Shown here one piece after another: positions 41,878 through 50,371 of a stretch of 64,000 nt of DNA. The position numbers and the translations under genes are program-made. A model generated the notes under the pieces. It made no database searches, was not told the DNA's origin, and was given only the letters and a program-made list of their open reading frames with translations. Source of the stretch: Bittarella massiliensis (ex Durand et al. 2017) (lineage in GTDB: Bacteria > Bacillota > Clostridia > Oscillospirales > Ruminococcaceae); NCBI RefSeq assembly GCF_017566145.1, contig NZ_JABFCL010000001.1:405210-469209 (forward strand), given 5' to 3'. The first letter of the stretch is position 1. The number at the start of each line of letters is the position of its first letter.

Positions 41878-42622
41878 ACAGCCCCTTGGCAAAGGTGTAG
41901 GTTCTCTCCCCCGACAGCTGGGGCAGAAACTGGTAGCCGTCCTCACAGAAATCCCGGACGGCGCGCGGGTCTGTCAGCCGGTGTTTGACCAGGTATCGCG
42001 CCATCCTCCCCCGGGCCATCTTCGCCTCGGTGGGGAGGCATTTGAGCTCCCGCCCCCGGCGCACCAAAAACCGGCAGGTGATCCACTCCTCCCTGCCACC
42101 CAGGTGGGGGGCTATGGCGCGGGCATATTCTCCAGACGCCAGGTTGAGCACCGGCTCACCCCCCTCAAAGAGGGCCTTTGCCAACCGGTCGCCCCAGTGG
42201 GCATAGAGGTCGCGGCTCGCTCCTACCGGCAGCTTGCAGCCCATCTCCAGCCGGTAGGGGGCCACCCCGTCGCAGGGGGCCAGCAGGCCGTAGAGGCCGC
42301 TGCCGATGCGCAAGCAGGCATCGGCAAAGGCCAGTTCTTCACCCGTAAAATCCTCGGGGGCCAGGTACCTGTACTGCAGCCCCACATAGGCAAAGAGGGC
42401 GGGGGCCAGGGGCCGCTCCACCCCAAACTCCTGGTAGAGGGAAAATGCCTGCAGCCCCAGCTTGGGGCTGATTTTCATCAAGCTCTCCAGCTGCCAGGGG
42501 GCCAACTGGCGCAAATGCTCCGCCAGTTGAGCGGCGTCGGCGGCAAAGCGGGGGGAGCGCAGGGGCGCATCTGGGCGGTTGTAGGGGCGCATCTGCTTGG
42601 CTGGGGATAAAAAAGCCCGCAT
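41876..42622 (-). CDS. yaaA: YaaA family protein (peroxide stress, UPF0246)
   Basis: The 248-residue protein belongs to the YaaA/DUF328 family, which in Escherichia coli lowers free iron during peroxide stress and binds DNA. The N-terminus MRAFLSPAKQM, the GLQYRYLAPEDF region, RIGSGLYGLLAP and the C-terminal KMARGRMARYL all fit. The length is about that of the family. ATG 42622 is preceded by GAGAGGAGGGG. It is a single-gene unit. Confidence 0.9.
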   Translation of the reverse strand: MRAFLSPAKQMRPYNRPDAPLRSPRFAADAAQLAEHLRQLAPWQLESLMKISPKLGLQAFSLYQEFGVERPLAPALFAYVGLQYRYLAPEDFTGEELAFADACLRIGSGLYGLLAPCDGVAPYRLEMGCKLPVGASRDLYAHWGDRLAKALFEGGEPVLNLASGEYARAIAPHLGGREEWITCRFLVRRGRELKCLPTEAKMARGRMARYLVKHRLTDPRAVRDFCEDGYQFLPQLSGERTYTFAKGL

Positions 42623-42805
42623 CGCTCTCCCCTCCTCTCTCCAAATTTCTTTTCAGTGTACCACAGATCGGGGGCGCACGCCAGTCCAAAACAGGACTTC
42701 ATCTGCTCTCCCGCTCGGCGGTCAAGGCGGCAAACACCTCATCCTCCCTACCCGAAATACCCAAAATTCCCCTTTTTAAGCCTCTGCCTTCGTGGCAATT
42801 GGCCC

Positions 42806-42835
42806 TTGTTTTCCGCCCCCCGGAGGCCGTATAAT
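42806..42835 (+). promoter_or_regulatory. Sigma-A promoter of the MgtA-type ATPase
   Basis: TTGTTT at 42806-42811 and TATAAT at 42830-42835 are separated by 18 bases. The leader would be about 275 bases. Confidence 0.75.
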
Positions 42836-42848
42836 GGGAGGACCAAAA

Positions 42849-42872
42849 GGGGGCGCAGAGACAGGCGCCCCC
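42849..42872 (+). promoter_or_regulatory. Hairpin at the 5' end of the mgtA leader
   Basis: GGGGGCGC and GCGCCCCC form a perfect eight-base-pair stem with an eight-base loop, a few bases after the predicted transcription start. Confidence 0.55.
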
Positions 42873-42903
42873 ATATACTGTGCACGCCAGGAGGTGAGAG
42901 AGA

Positions 42904-43008
42904 ATGCGCGTTCGAAGGTGGAGGGACAAATCGGCCGAACCCGACTGCCCTCCGGGGCAAATCGCCCTGTGTGCCGCTGTGCGGCCTCTCCCCTCCCATT
43001 TCCGGTGA
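42904..43008 (+). CDS. Candidate leader peptide of the mgtA-type gene
   Basis: A 34-residue ORF starts MRVRRWRDKSAEPDCPPG and ends AVRPLPSHFR. It has CCAGGAGGTGAGAG directly upstream, one of the best ribosome sites in the region. It lies wholly inside the leader of the Mg-type ATPase gene and contains several prolines. In Salmonella a short proline-rich leader (MgtL) controls mgtA, but there is no sequence match. Whether this ORF is translated is unproven. Confidence 0.4.
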   Translation: MRVRRWRDKSAEPDCPPGQIALCAAVRPLPSHFR

Positions 43009-43118
43009 GGAGGCGCGCGATCTGTCACCCGGGCGGCAAAAAAAGAAACCGTTTCGTTCGGCCCTGTTCATCCAACTCTACATTTTTGGCAACACTGAGA
43101 TGGAGAGGATGATACAAG

Positions 43119-45767
43119 ATGTTTCTGCAAAAACACAGCGGCGCCGGTTCCAACCGCGCCGTCCAAAAACGCCGGGCCAGCGAGGAGCTGCTGCGCCCCT
43201 ACGCCCGCTGCACCGGGGAGGAAGCCCTCGCATTGCAGGGCAGCAGCCCCCGCGGTCTCTCGGCCACTTCCGCCGCCGAGAGATTGGAGGAGCGCGGCCC
43301 CAACCGCATTCGCAGCGAGGCGCGCCACGGCCTTCTCTACCGGCTGGGGCAGGCCTTTGTCAACCCCTTTAACCTGGTTTTGCTGTTGGTGGCGGCCATC
43401 ACCTTTGTCACCGACGTGCTCATCTCAAGGAGCGGCGATATCACCACCGTCGTCATTGTGCTGGCTCTGGTGGGGCTGTCGGGTCTGGTCTCCTTTGTGC
43501 AGGGCGAGCGCTCGGGCAAGGCTGCGGCCGCCCTGCAGTCGATGATCTCCAACCAAGTCGAGGTGGTGCGGGAGGGCGAGACCCGCTCCATCCCCATCGA
43601 CCAGGTGGTGCCGGGGGATATAGTCCGCCTTTCGGCGGGGGACATCATCCCTGGGGATGTCCGTTTTCTCGCCGCCAAGGACGCCTTTCTCTCCCAGGCG
43701 GCCCTCACCGGGGAATCGGCCCCAGTGGAGAAGTTTGCCCAGCTGTCCGGGGGCGAAGAGAGGGCCCTCACCGACCTGGGAGACCTGGGCTTTATGGGTT
43801 CCAACATGATCAGCGGCAGCGCCACCGCCCTGGTGTTGGCCACCGGGAACGACACCTATTTCGGCTCCATGGCCCAGAGCCTGTCGGGCGACCGGGCCAA
43901 AAACAGCTTTGAGCGGGGGGTGGACGGGGTCAGCCGGCTGCTCATCCGCTTCATGTTGGCGATGGTGCCGGTGATCTTTCTGATCAACGGCTTCACCAAG
44001 GGGGATTGGGGCAGCGCCCTTCTTTTCGCCGTCACCATTGCCGTGGGCCTCACCCCCGAAATGCTGCCCATGATCATGACCTCTACCCTGGCCAAAGGGG
44101 CGGTGGCCATGTCCAAGCACCAGACCATCGTCAAGACCCTCAGCTCGATTCAGACCTTCGGCGAGATGGATGTGCTCTGCACCGACAAGACCGGCACCCT
44201 CACCGAGGACCGGATCGTACTGGAAAAATACATGGACGTGCGGGGCGGGGATGACCTGCGCATCCTCCGCCACGCCTACCTCAACAGCGCCTTTCAGACC
44301 GGGCTCAAAAACCTCATCGATCTGGCCATCATCGGCCGCGCCGGGGAAAACGGCCTCTCCCCGCTGCTGGAGGGCTACACCCGGGTGGATGAAATCCCCT
44401 TTGACTTCAGCCGCCGGCGGATGAGCGTGGTGCTGTCTGATGGCAGCGGCAAGCGGCAGCTCATCACCAAAGGGGCGGTGGAGGAGGTGCTCTCGATCTG
44501 CGCCTTTGCCGAGCTGGACGGGGCGATCCTCCCCCTGGCCCCCGCGGTGCGAGAGACGGCCCTCGCCGTCTGCGCCGCCCACAGCGCCGAGGGGTTGCGG
44601 ATGATTGCCGTCGCCCAGAAAAATGAACTCCCCCCGGCCGAAACCTTCTCGGTGGCCGACGAGGAGGAAATGGTGCTGCTGGGCTTCATCGGCTTTCTCG
44701 ACCCGCCCAAGGAGAGCAGCCGGGCGGCTGTCGCCGCCCTGCGCCAACACGGGGTGCGCACGGTGGTTCTCACCGGGGACAGCGAGGGGGTGGCCGTCAA
44801 GGTCTGCAGCAAGGTGGGGATCGACACCGGCCACCGGCTCACCGGCGCCCAGGTGGAGGAGATGGACGACAGCGCCCTGGACGAGGCCGTGGGGCGCTGC
44901 CAGCTCTTCTCTAAACTCTCCCCTCTGCAAAAAAGCCGGGTGGTGGAGGCCTTTCAGCGCGCCGGGCACACGGTGGGCTACATGGGCGACGGCATCAACG
45001 ACGCCCCGGCCATGCGCCAGGCCGACGTGGGCATCTCGGTGGACAGCGCCGTGGACATCGCCAAAGAGACCGCCGACATCATCCTGCTGAAAAAGGATTT
45101 GATGGTCTTGGAAGAGGGGGTGCTGGAGGGGCGGCGCACCTTCGGCAACATCGTCAAATACATCAAGATGGCCGCCAGCGGCAACTTCGGCAACATGATC
45201 TCGGTGATGGTGGCCAGCCTCTTTCTCCCCTTCCTCCCCCTGTTGCCGGTGCACATTCTCATCCAAAACCTCCTCTGCGACTTCGCCCAGCTGGGCATCC
45301 CCTTTGACCGGGTGGACACCTCCTACCTCCGCTCCCCCCGCCGCTGGGAGACCGGCACCATCCAGCGCTTTATGCTGATCATGGGGCCTCTCAGTTCGCT
45401 GTTTGACATCGGCCTCTACCTGCTGCTCTGGTTCTGGCTGGGGGCGAATACGGCGGGGCTGGCCCCCCTCTTTCAGTGCGGCTGCTTTGTCTTTGGCACC
45501 CTGTCGCAGATCGCGGTGGTGCACATGATCCGCACCGCCCGCATCCCCTTTTTGCAGAGCAGGGCCGCCCTGCCCTTGGCCCTCTCCACCGGGGTGGTGG
45601 GGGCCGTGGCTCTCTTTTTGGGATTTGGGCCGGCGGCTGCGGCCATCGACCTGCGCCCCCTGCCCCTGGCCTTCCTCCCCTGTCTGGCCCTGCTTCTGGG
45701 CGGCTACTGCGCGGCCTCCCAGCTGGTCAAGCGGCTCTATATCAAGCGCTGGGGCGAATGGCTGTAG
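43119..45767 (+). CDS. mgtA: P-type magnesium-transporting ATPase (MgtA/MgtB type)
   Basis: The 882-residue P-type ATPase imports magnesium. LTGESAPVEK, the phosphorylation site CTDKTGTLTED, TGDSEGVAVKV and GDGINDAPAMRQ mark the cytoplasmic domains. The membrane motif LTPEMLPMIMTSTLAKGA is typical of MgtA/MgtB rather than calcium pumps. The N-terminal KHSGAGSNRAVQKRRAS segment is basic, as in relatives. ATG 43119 has GGAGAGG upstream. The long leader with a hairpin and a small ORF points to magnesium-responsive control. Confidence 0.93.
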   Translation: MFLQKHSGAGSNRAVQKRRASEELLRPYARCTGEEALALQGSSPRGLSATSAAERLEERGPNRIRSEARHGLLYRLGQAFVNPFNLVLLLVAAITFVTDVLISRSGDITTVVIVLALVGLSGLVSFVQGERSGKAAAALQSMISNQVEVVREGETRSIPIDQVVPGDIVRLSAGDIIPGDVRFLAAKDAFLSQAALTGESAPVEKFAQLSGGEERALTDLGDLGFMGSNMISGSATALVLATGNDTYFGSMAQSLSGDRAKNSFERGVDGVSRLLIRFMLAMVPVIFLINGFTKGDWGSALLFAVTIAVGLTPEMLPMIMTSTLAKGAVAMSKHQTIVKTLSSIQTFGEMDVLCTDKTGTLTEDRIVLEKYMDVRGGDDLRILRHAYLNSAFQTGLKNLIDLAIIGRAGENGLSPLLEGYTRVDEIPFDFSRRRMSVVLSDGSGKRQLITKGAVEEVLSICAFAELDGAILPLAPAVRETALAVCAAHSAEGLRMIAVAQKNELPPAETFSVADEEEMVLLGFIGFLDPPKESSRAAVAALRQHGVRTVVLTGDSEGVAVKVCSKVGIDTGHRLTGAQVEEMDDSALDEAVGRCQLFSKLSPLQKSRVVEAFQRAGHTVGYMGDGINDAPAMRQADVGISVDSAVDIAKETADIILLKKDLMVLEEGVLEGRRTFGNIVKYIKMAASGNFGNMISVMVASLFLPFLPLLPVHILIQNLLCDFAQLGIPFDRVDTSYLRSPRRWETGTIQRFMLIMGPLSSLFDIGLYLLLWFWLGANTAGLAPLFQCGCFVFGTLSQIAVVHMIRTARIPFLQSRAALPLALSTGVVGAVALFLGFGPAAAAIDLRPLPLAFLPCLALLLGGYCAASQLVKRLYIKRWGEWL

Positions 45768-45789
45768 GCCCGGCAGATAAAACAGACCA

Positions 45790-45828
45790 AAAAAGGCCTG
45801 GAAAACCAAATGGTTTTCCAGGCCTTTT
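45790..45828. terminator. Bidirectional intrinsic terminator
   Basis: AAAAGGCCTGGAAAACCA pairs with TGGTTTTCCAGGCCTTTT. It lies between convergent genes. Confidence 0.9.
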
Positions 45829-45849
45829 CGCGCTCTTGGCAAAAACGTT

Positions 45850-47028
45850 CTACGCCCGGTAGACGACCTCGCCGTTTTTGATGGTCATCACGCAGTTGAG
45901 GGCGGCTTCGATGTTTTCCACCGGGTTCTCGGCAAAGACCGCCAGATGGGCCTTTTTGCCCGGGGCGATGCTGCCCAGGCTGTCCTCCACCGAGCAGAGT
46001 TCGGCAGCATTGATGGTGCCGGTGCGGATGGCCTCCATGGGGGTCATGCCCGCCTTCACCATCAACACCATCTCGTAAGCGGTCATGTCATGGCTGTTGA
46101 AGGGGGTACCCGCGTCGGTGCCCAGGGCGATCTTGACCCCGGCCTCGTGGGCGCGGCGGAAGGTGTCCAGGTGGGCCTCCACCGCATTTTCGGCCTTGCG
46201 CACCACGTAGTCGGCAATCCCCGCCTCGGTGCCCTTGACCACGATCCAGTGCACCGCCGCCAGGGTGGGCACGTAGTAGACGCCGTGCTCCTTCATGTAG
46301 TCAAAGCACCAGTCGTCCATAAAAAAGCCGTGCTCGATGGAGTCGACCCCCGCCCGCAGGGCGTTTTTGATGCCGGTCATCCCCTGGGCGTGGGTGCAGG
46401 TCTTGGCCCCCACCTTGTGGGCCTCCTCAATGGCGGCCCGCAGCTCATCCTCGCCCAGCTGGGGGGAACCCGGCTCCACCCCTTTGGTCATGACGCCGCC
46501 GGTGGCCATCACCTTGACCCAGTCGGCCCCCGCCTTGAGCTGCTCTCTGGCGGCCTTGCGGCAGTCATCGGGTCCATCTGCCTCCCGCCCCATGGACCAG
46601 CCGTGTCCGCCGGTCATACAGATGCACTTGCCCGAGACCTGCATGTCCGGGGCGAGGATTTTGCCGGCCTTGGCCTCGTCGCGGATGTCCACATCGATGT
46701 AGTGGATGCCGCCCACATCCCGGATGAAGGTGACCCCCGACTGGATGTGCATCTTCAGCTGCTCCAGGGAGAACATGGTGACCTGGGCGTCGGTCTCGGT
46801 GTAGGTGGGGTTGGCCACCGGCGCCAGGTTCATATGGGTGTGGCAGTTGAAGAGCCCCGGCAGGACGGTGGCGCCTTTGAGGTCGATCACCTCTGCTCCC
46901 TCGGGGGGCTGTAGGGATGCGCCCACCTCTTTGATGAGCCCGTCCTCCACCAAAATACTGCTGCCGGTGAGAACCGTTCCGGCCTCCACATCCACAATGT
47001 TGCCGCCGGTGATAAAGGTCTGTTTCAC
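45850..47028 (-). CDS. Amidohydrolase family protein
   Basis: This 392-residue metal-dependent hydrolase has CHTHMNLAP, WVKVMATGGV (candidate carboxylated lysine), CTHAQG, SIEHGFFMD and GTDAGTPFNSHD. It resembles the enzyme at 13961-15241 and imidazolonepropionase-like or prolidase-like hydrolases. The substrate is unknown. GTG 47028 has AAGGAGGG upstream and gives MKQTFITGGNIVDVEAG. It stands alone between terminators. Confidence 0.85.
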   Translation of the reverse strand: MKQTFITGGNIVDVEAGTVLTGSSILVEDGLIKEVGASLQPPEGAEVIDLKGATVLPGLFNCHTHMNLAPVANPTYTETDAQVTMFSLEQLKMHIQSGVTFIRDVGGIHYIDVDIRDEAKAGKILAPDMQVSGKCICMTGGHGWSMGREADGPDDCRKAAREQLKAGADWVKVMATGGVMTKGVEPGSPQLGEDELRAAIEEAHKVGAKTCTHAQGMTGIKNALRAGVDSIEHGFFMDDWCFDYMKEHGVYYVPTLAAVHWIVVKGTEAGIADYVVRKAENAVEAHLDTFRRAHEAGVKIALGTDAGTPFNSHDMTAYEMVLMVKAGMTPMEAIRTGTINAAELCSVEDSLGSIAPGKKAHLAVFAENPVENIEAALNCVMTIKNGEVVYRA

Positions 47029-47217
47029 TTGCAAAGCCCTCCTTCTTTTTTCTTTTGAGATGGGCCTATTATACTCCATTTCCGGCTGATTTTAAAGGTG
47101 GAAAGCGATGAAATTTTCGCTTTCCCGCAGCCGATGAAGGGCGCGCACTTCAGAAAGCGCCCCATCGCAGGGATAAGCGCCCGCAAAAAAGAGCGAAGGG
47201 CGGCGCACAGGGCAAAC

Positions 47218-47247
47218 CCAAAACAGCCCGCCTGGACGGCGGGCTGC
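47218..47247 (-). terminator. Intrinsic terminator of the thiamine-precursor ABC operon
   Basis: AGCCCGCC pairs with GGCGGGCT, followed on the minus strand by GTTTTGGGTTT. Confidence 0.75.
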
Positions 47248-47279
47248 TGGACGTGGATTTGGTGTGGAAAAGGCGATCC

Positions 47280-48035
47280 CTATTCCCCTTCCACCGACTG
47301 GCGGATGAAGTGGAGGATGCGCAGCTTGGTCTCCCGAAACTCGTCGGTGAGGGGAAAGTCGGCGTCCCGCCTACCGCTGCAGTGCACCGGCAGCTCCAGC
47401 CCAATCTCCCCGGGAGCGCCGGTGAGGATATAGATGCGGTCAGAGAGGAGGATCGCCTCGTCAATGTCGTGGGTGATGAAGAGGGTGGAGGAGCGAACGG
47501 CCTCCATCACCTGCAAATACCAGCTGTGAATCTGCGACTTGGTGATGGCGTCCAGGGCGCCAAAGGGCTCGTCCAACAGCATCATCTTGCTGGAAAAGAG
47601 GTAGGCGCGCAGAAAGGCGGCCCGCTGCCGCATCCCCCCTGAAAGCTGGTTGGGGTATTGGTTCTCGCATCCCGCCAGGCCAAACTGCGCAAAGTAGGGG
47701 CGCACTCGCTCCCGGGCTTCCTTCCGGCCCACGCCCTGCAGCCGCAGGGGGACGCAGACGTTTTGCAGCACCGTCTGAAAGGGGAGGAGCAGGTCCTTTT
47801 GCTGCATGTAGCTGACCACCCCGGTGCGGCCGGTGATGTCGGCCCCGTCCAGGGTCACCCGGCCGCTGTCGGCCGGCTCCAGCCCGGAGAGGACGTTGAA
47901 GAGGGTGGTCTTGCCGATCCCGCTGACCCCCAGCAGGCAGACGATCTCCCCCTCCTCCACCCGCAGGTCGATGTCGCGGATGATGGTGCGCCCGTCATAG
48001 GACTTGGTGATTTTTTCGGCTTTAAAAAAAGACAT
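47280..48035 (-). CDS. ABC transporter ATP-binding protein, thiamine-precursor type
   Basis: This 251-residue ABC ATPase has Walker A GVSGIGKTT, signature LSGGMRQR and Walker B MMLLDEPFGALD. It resembles nitrate/sulfonate/taurine-type and ThiZ ATPases. It is the last gene of a TPP-riboswitch operon with a ThiY-like binding protein and a permease, so it should energise uptake of a pyrimidine precursor of thiamine. ATG 48035 has GTGAGGGGAAG upstream. Confidence 0.9.
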   Translation of the reverse strand: MSFFKAEKITKSYDGRTIIRDIDLRVEEGEIVCLLGVSGIGKTTLFNVLSGLEPADSGRVTLDGADITGRTGVVSYMQQKDLLLPFQTVLQNVCVPLRLQGVGRKEARERVRPYFAQFGLAGCENQYPNQLSGGMRQRAAFLRAYLFSSKMMLLDEPFGALDAITKSQIHSWYLQVMEAVRSSTLFITHDIDEAILLSDRIYILTGAPGEIGLELPVHCSGRRDADFPLTDEFRETKLRILHFIRQSVEGE

Positions 48036-48046
48036 GGCGCTTCCCC

Positions 48047-49048
48047 TCACTGGGCGGGCAGGTAGTCGTTGGTAAAGCCCTCGGTGCGGATGTCCCTGTC
48101 CACCAGGCCCTTCTCCTCCATCCACGCAAAGAAGCGCGCCCAGCGCTCCGGATCAAAGGTGCCCCAGTGGGGCTTGTCTCCCTGGTACTGGTCAGCCAAC
48201 CACTTCTGACTCTCGATGGCGATCTCCTCGTCGATCTCGGGGGCGTGCTTGACCAGGATTTTGGCCGCGTCCTCCGGGTTTTCCATGGCGTACTGGTACC
48301 CCTTGGCGGTGGCGGCCAAAAAGGCCCTGGCCTGGTCGGGGTGCTCCTGCAAAAAGGCGTTGCTGGAGGCCAGGAGGGGGGTGTACTCGTCAAAGGCGGG
48401 GTTTAAATCCCTCATGTTCATGTAGTCAAAGTCCATCCCCTTGACCTTGCAGGCGACCCCGTCCCAGGCATAAAAGATCCAGGCGGCGTCGATGTCGGTG
48501 TTCAGGGCGGTGATCAGGTCGGTGGCGCTGTTGGGGATCATCTTCACCTTGTCGTAGTCCCCCCCGTCGGCGGACATGATGTCGGTGAGGGTGGCCTTTT
48601 CAAAAGGGCTGTCCCAGGCGGCATAGCGCTTTCCTTCCAGGTCTTTGGGGGAGCGGATGCCGGTCTCTTTCAGGGAGATGATGCCCGAGGTATTGTGGTC
48701 GATGATGGAGGCCACAGCGGTCACCGGCAGCGGGCTGTCTGAAGCGAGGGCGGCGGCAATCTGCTCCTGTACGCTGACGGCGAACTGGGCCTTGCCGCCG
48801 GCCAGCAGGGAGAGGGCGCCGTCCTCGGGGGGCTGCTGGATGCTCACCTTGAGACCCGCCTCCTCGTAATACCCCTTTTCCAGGGCCACATACATACCGG
48901 TGTGGTTGGTGTTGGGCACCCAGTCCAGCACCACGGTGATGTCGGTCAGACCGCTCTCCTCGCCGGAATCGTCCTTTTTGCACCCGCTCATGGGCAGGGC
49001 GCACAGGGTGAGGGCCAGCAGAACGGCCAGGCACTTTTTCATCTTCAT
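48047..49048 (-). CDS. ABC transporter substrate-binding lipoprotein, ThiY/NMT1-like
   Basis: The 333-residue protein has a lipoprotein signal (MKMKKCLAVLLALTLCALPM, then SGCKK) and an NMT1/THI5-like periplasmic-binding fold. LDWVPNTNHTGMYVALEKGYY is shared with ThiY, which binds formylaminopyrimidine. With the TPP riboswitch upstream, a thiamine pyrimidine precursor is the most likely ligand. The ATG at 49048 follows GAGGAG. It lies between the permease and ATPase genes. Confidence 0.9.
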   Translation of the reverse strand: MKMKKCLAVLLALTLCALPMSGCKKDDSGEESGLTDITVVLDWVPNTNHTGMYVALEKGYYEEAGLKVSIQQPPEDGALSLLAGGKAQFAVSVQEQIAAALASDSPLPVTAVASIIDHNTSGIISLKETGIRSPKDLEGKRYAAWDSPFEKATLTDIMSADGGDYDKVKMIPNSATDLITALNTDIDAAWIFYAWDGVACKVKGMDFDYMNMRDLNPAFDEYTPLLASSNAFLQEHPDQARAFLAATAKGYQYAMENPEDAAKILVKHAPEIDEEIAIESQKWLADQYQGDKPHWGTFDPERWARFFAWMEEKGLVDRDIRTEGFTNDYLPAQ

Positions 49049-49069
49049 CTCTTCTTTTCTCCTCTATTT

Positions 49070-49840
49070 TCAAGACTTCTGTTTTTGGTTGTAGGGCATT
49101 GCCTTCTTCTCCGCCCAGCCCACCAGCTTGAGCAGCAGCAGGCTGATGATGCTCACCAAAAAGATGACGGCGAACATCTTGTCAAAGGCATAGGACTTGC
49201 GCACCCGGGTCATGTAGACGCCCAGGCCCCCCTCGCCCCCCAGCCACTCGGCCACCACCGCGCCCACAATGGAGTAGGAGGCGGCGATGCGAAAGCCCGA
49301 GAAGAAGTGGGGCAGCGCCGAGGGGATTTTCACCTGCCACAAAATCTGCCACTTGGAGGCGCCCATGGAGGTGAAGAGGCGGATCACGTCCCGGTCCACC
49401 GCGGCAAAACCCGAGAGCAGACCGATGACCGTGGGAAAAAAGCAGACGATGACGATCAGCAGCACCTTGGGGGTGAGCCCGTAGCCAAACCAGAGCACCA
49501 GCAGCGGGGCGATGGCGATGGAGGGGACTGTCTGGGTGAGCACCAGCAGCGGGTAGACCGAGCGGTGCAAAAAGAGAAAGCGGTCCATCAGCACCGCCAG
49601 CACAAAGGCCAGGGCGGTGCTGCAAAAAAGCCCCAGAAAGGACTCCCAAAGGGAGATGCGGGCGTGGTTCATCAACAGCCCGAAGTCCTTGACAAAGGCC
49701 CGCGCCACCGCCCAGGGGGAGGGCAGCATATACCCCGGTAAAACGCCGAAGTAGGAGATGCCGCTCCAGATGGCCAACAGCAGGGCGATGAGCACAAAGG
49801 GGTAGAGTTTACTGGTGATGTTTCGTGACCTTTTTGTCAA
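49070..49840 (-). CDS. ABC transporter permease, ThiX-like
   Basis: The 256-residue inner-membrane protein has about six helices and the ATPase-contact loop FTSMGASKWQILWQVKIPSALP, typical of BPD_transp_1 permeases of the SsuC/ThiX type. TTG 49840 is chosen (MTKRSRNITSKLY); ATG 49858 would add six residues. Either start overlaps the upstream thiamine-binding-protein gene, which suggests coupling. Confidence 0.88.
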   Translation of the reverse strand: MTKRSRNITSKLYPFVLIALLLAIWSGISYFGVLPGYMLPSPWAVARAFVKDFGLLMNHARISLWESFLGLFCSTALAFVLAVLMDRFLFLHRSVYPLLVLTQTVPSIAIAPLLVLWFGYGLTPKVLLIVIVCFFPTVIGLLSGFAAVDRDVIRLFTSMGASKWQILWQVKIPSALPHFFSGFRIAASYSIVGAVVAEWLGGEGGLGVYMTRVRKSYAFDKMFAVIFLVSIISLLLLKLVGWAEKKAMPYNQKQKS

Positions 49841-50117
49841 TGGACCACACCCCCACATTCGGATTGTAGGCGATCTTCACGTAGGAGCTGACCCCCGGCG
49901 CGCCGGCGCGGATACAGATTTTCTGGCACTCCTTGACCATCTCCATCAACTGGTCGAAGGGGCCCTCCACCGTGGTCTCAAAGGGACCCACAAAGACCGG
50001 CAGGCCGCTGGATTTCAGGTAGGCGATGACCTCGTCCACCACGCGGATGACCTCTTCTCCCTCCACCTTGGGCAGGACCTGGATGGCAATGCTGCACTCC
50101 GGCTGTTTTTCACTCAT
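49809..50117 (-). CDS. Thiamine-binding protein of the MTH1187/YkoF-like family
   Basis: The 102-residue protein matches the DUF77/MTH1187 fold: SIAIQVLPKVEGEEVIRVVDEVIAYL followed by VGPFETTVEG and PFDQLMEMV. Relatives bind thiamine or its pyrimidine and are often linked with thiamine ABC transporters. ATG 50117 has AAGAAGGAGGAAG upstream. It is the first gene after the TPP riboswitch and overlaps the permease gene by about 30 bases. Confidence 0.85.
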   Translation of the reverse strand: MSEKQPECSIAIQVLPKVEGEEVIRVVDEVIAYLKSSGLPVFVGPFETTVEGPFDQLMEMVKECQKICIRAGAPGVSSYVKIAYNPNVGVWSIDKKVTKHHQ

Positions 50118-50151
50118 CTTTTCTTCCTCCTTCTTTTGACGCAGCGCAAAA

Positions 50152-50183
50152 AAGGCTGCACGGGCGCGCACCCGTACAGCCTT
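50152..50183 (-). terminator. Terminator of the TPP riboswitch
   Basis: AAGGCTGTACGGG pairs with CCCGTGCAGCCTT, followed on the minus strand by TTTTGC. It lies between the aptamer and the first gene and should act as the switch's off-state. Confidence 0.85.
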
Positions 50184-50206
50184 GGCAGTCTGTTCCCTTG
50201 CTGACA

Positions 50207-50293
50207 AATCCCTACGCCGGCATTATCCGTACAGGTTCGCGGGTCAGGGCAGGTCACTGCCCAATCTCAGCCGGTTTACGCCAGCCCCCCGTT
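50207..50293 (-). ncRNA. TPP riboswitch (THI element)
   Basis: Read on the minus strand, the element contains GGGGGGCTGG, the invariant CTGAGA, GACCCGCGAACCTG and GGATAATGCCGGCGTAGGGA. These are the conserved thiamine-pyrophosphate contacts. A terminator follows, so TPP should switch the ABC operon off by attenuation. Confidence 0.97.
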
Positions 50294-50320
50294 TGACTAT
50301 TTGTTTTTGATAGCGACTTC

Positions 50321-50349
50321 ATCATACCCCAGCGCTTGGGGTTTGTCAA
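50321..50349 (-). promoter_or_regulatory. Sigma-A promoter of the TPP-controlled operon
   Basis: On the minus strand TTGACA (50344-50349) and TATGAT (50321-50326) are separated by 17 bases. Confidence 0.85.
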
Positions 50350-50371
50350 TTTCTTTTTTGCCTGCCCCCGC

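Noticed and set aside
42841..43118. M-box magnesium riboswitch before mgtA
   Set aside because: GGTGAG occurs, but the conserved GGCTCCT and other core M-box segments are missing; the GGTGAG is better explained as a ribosome site.
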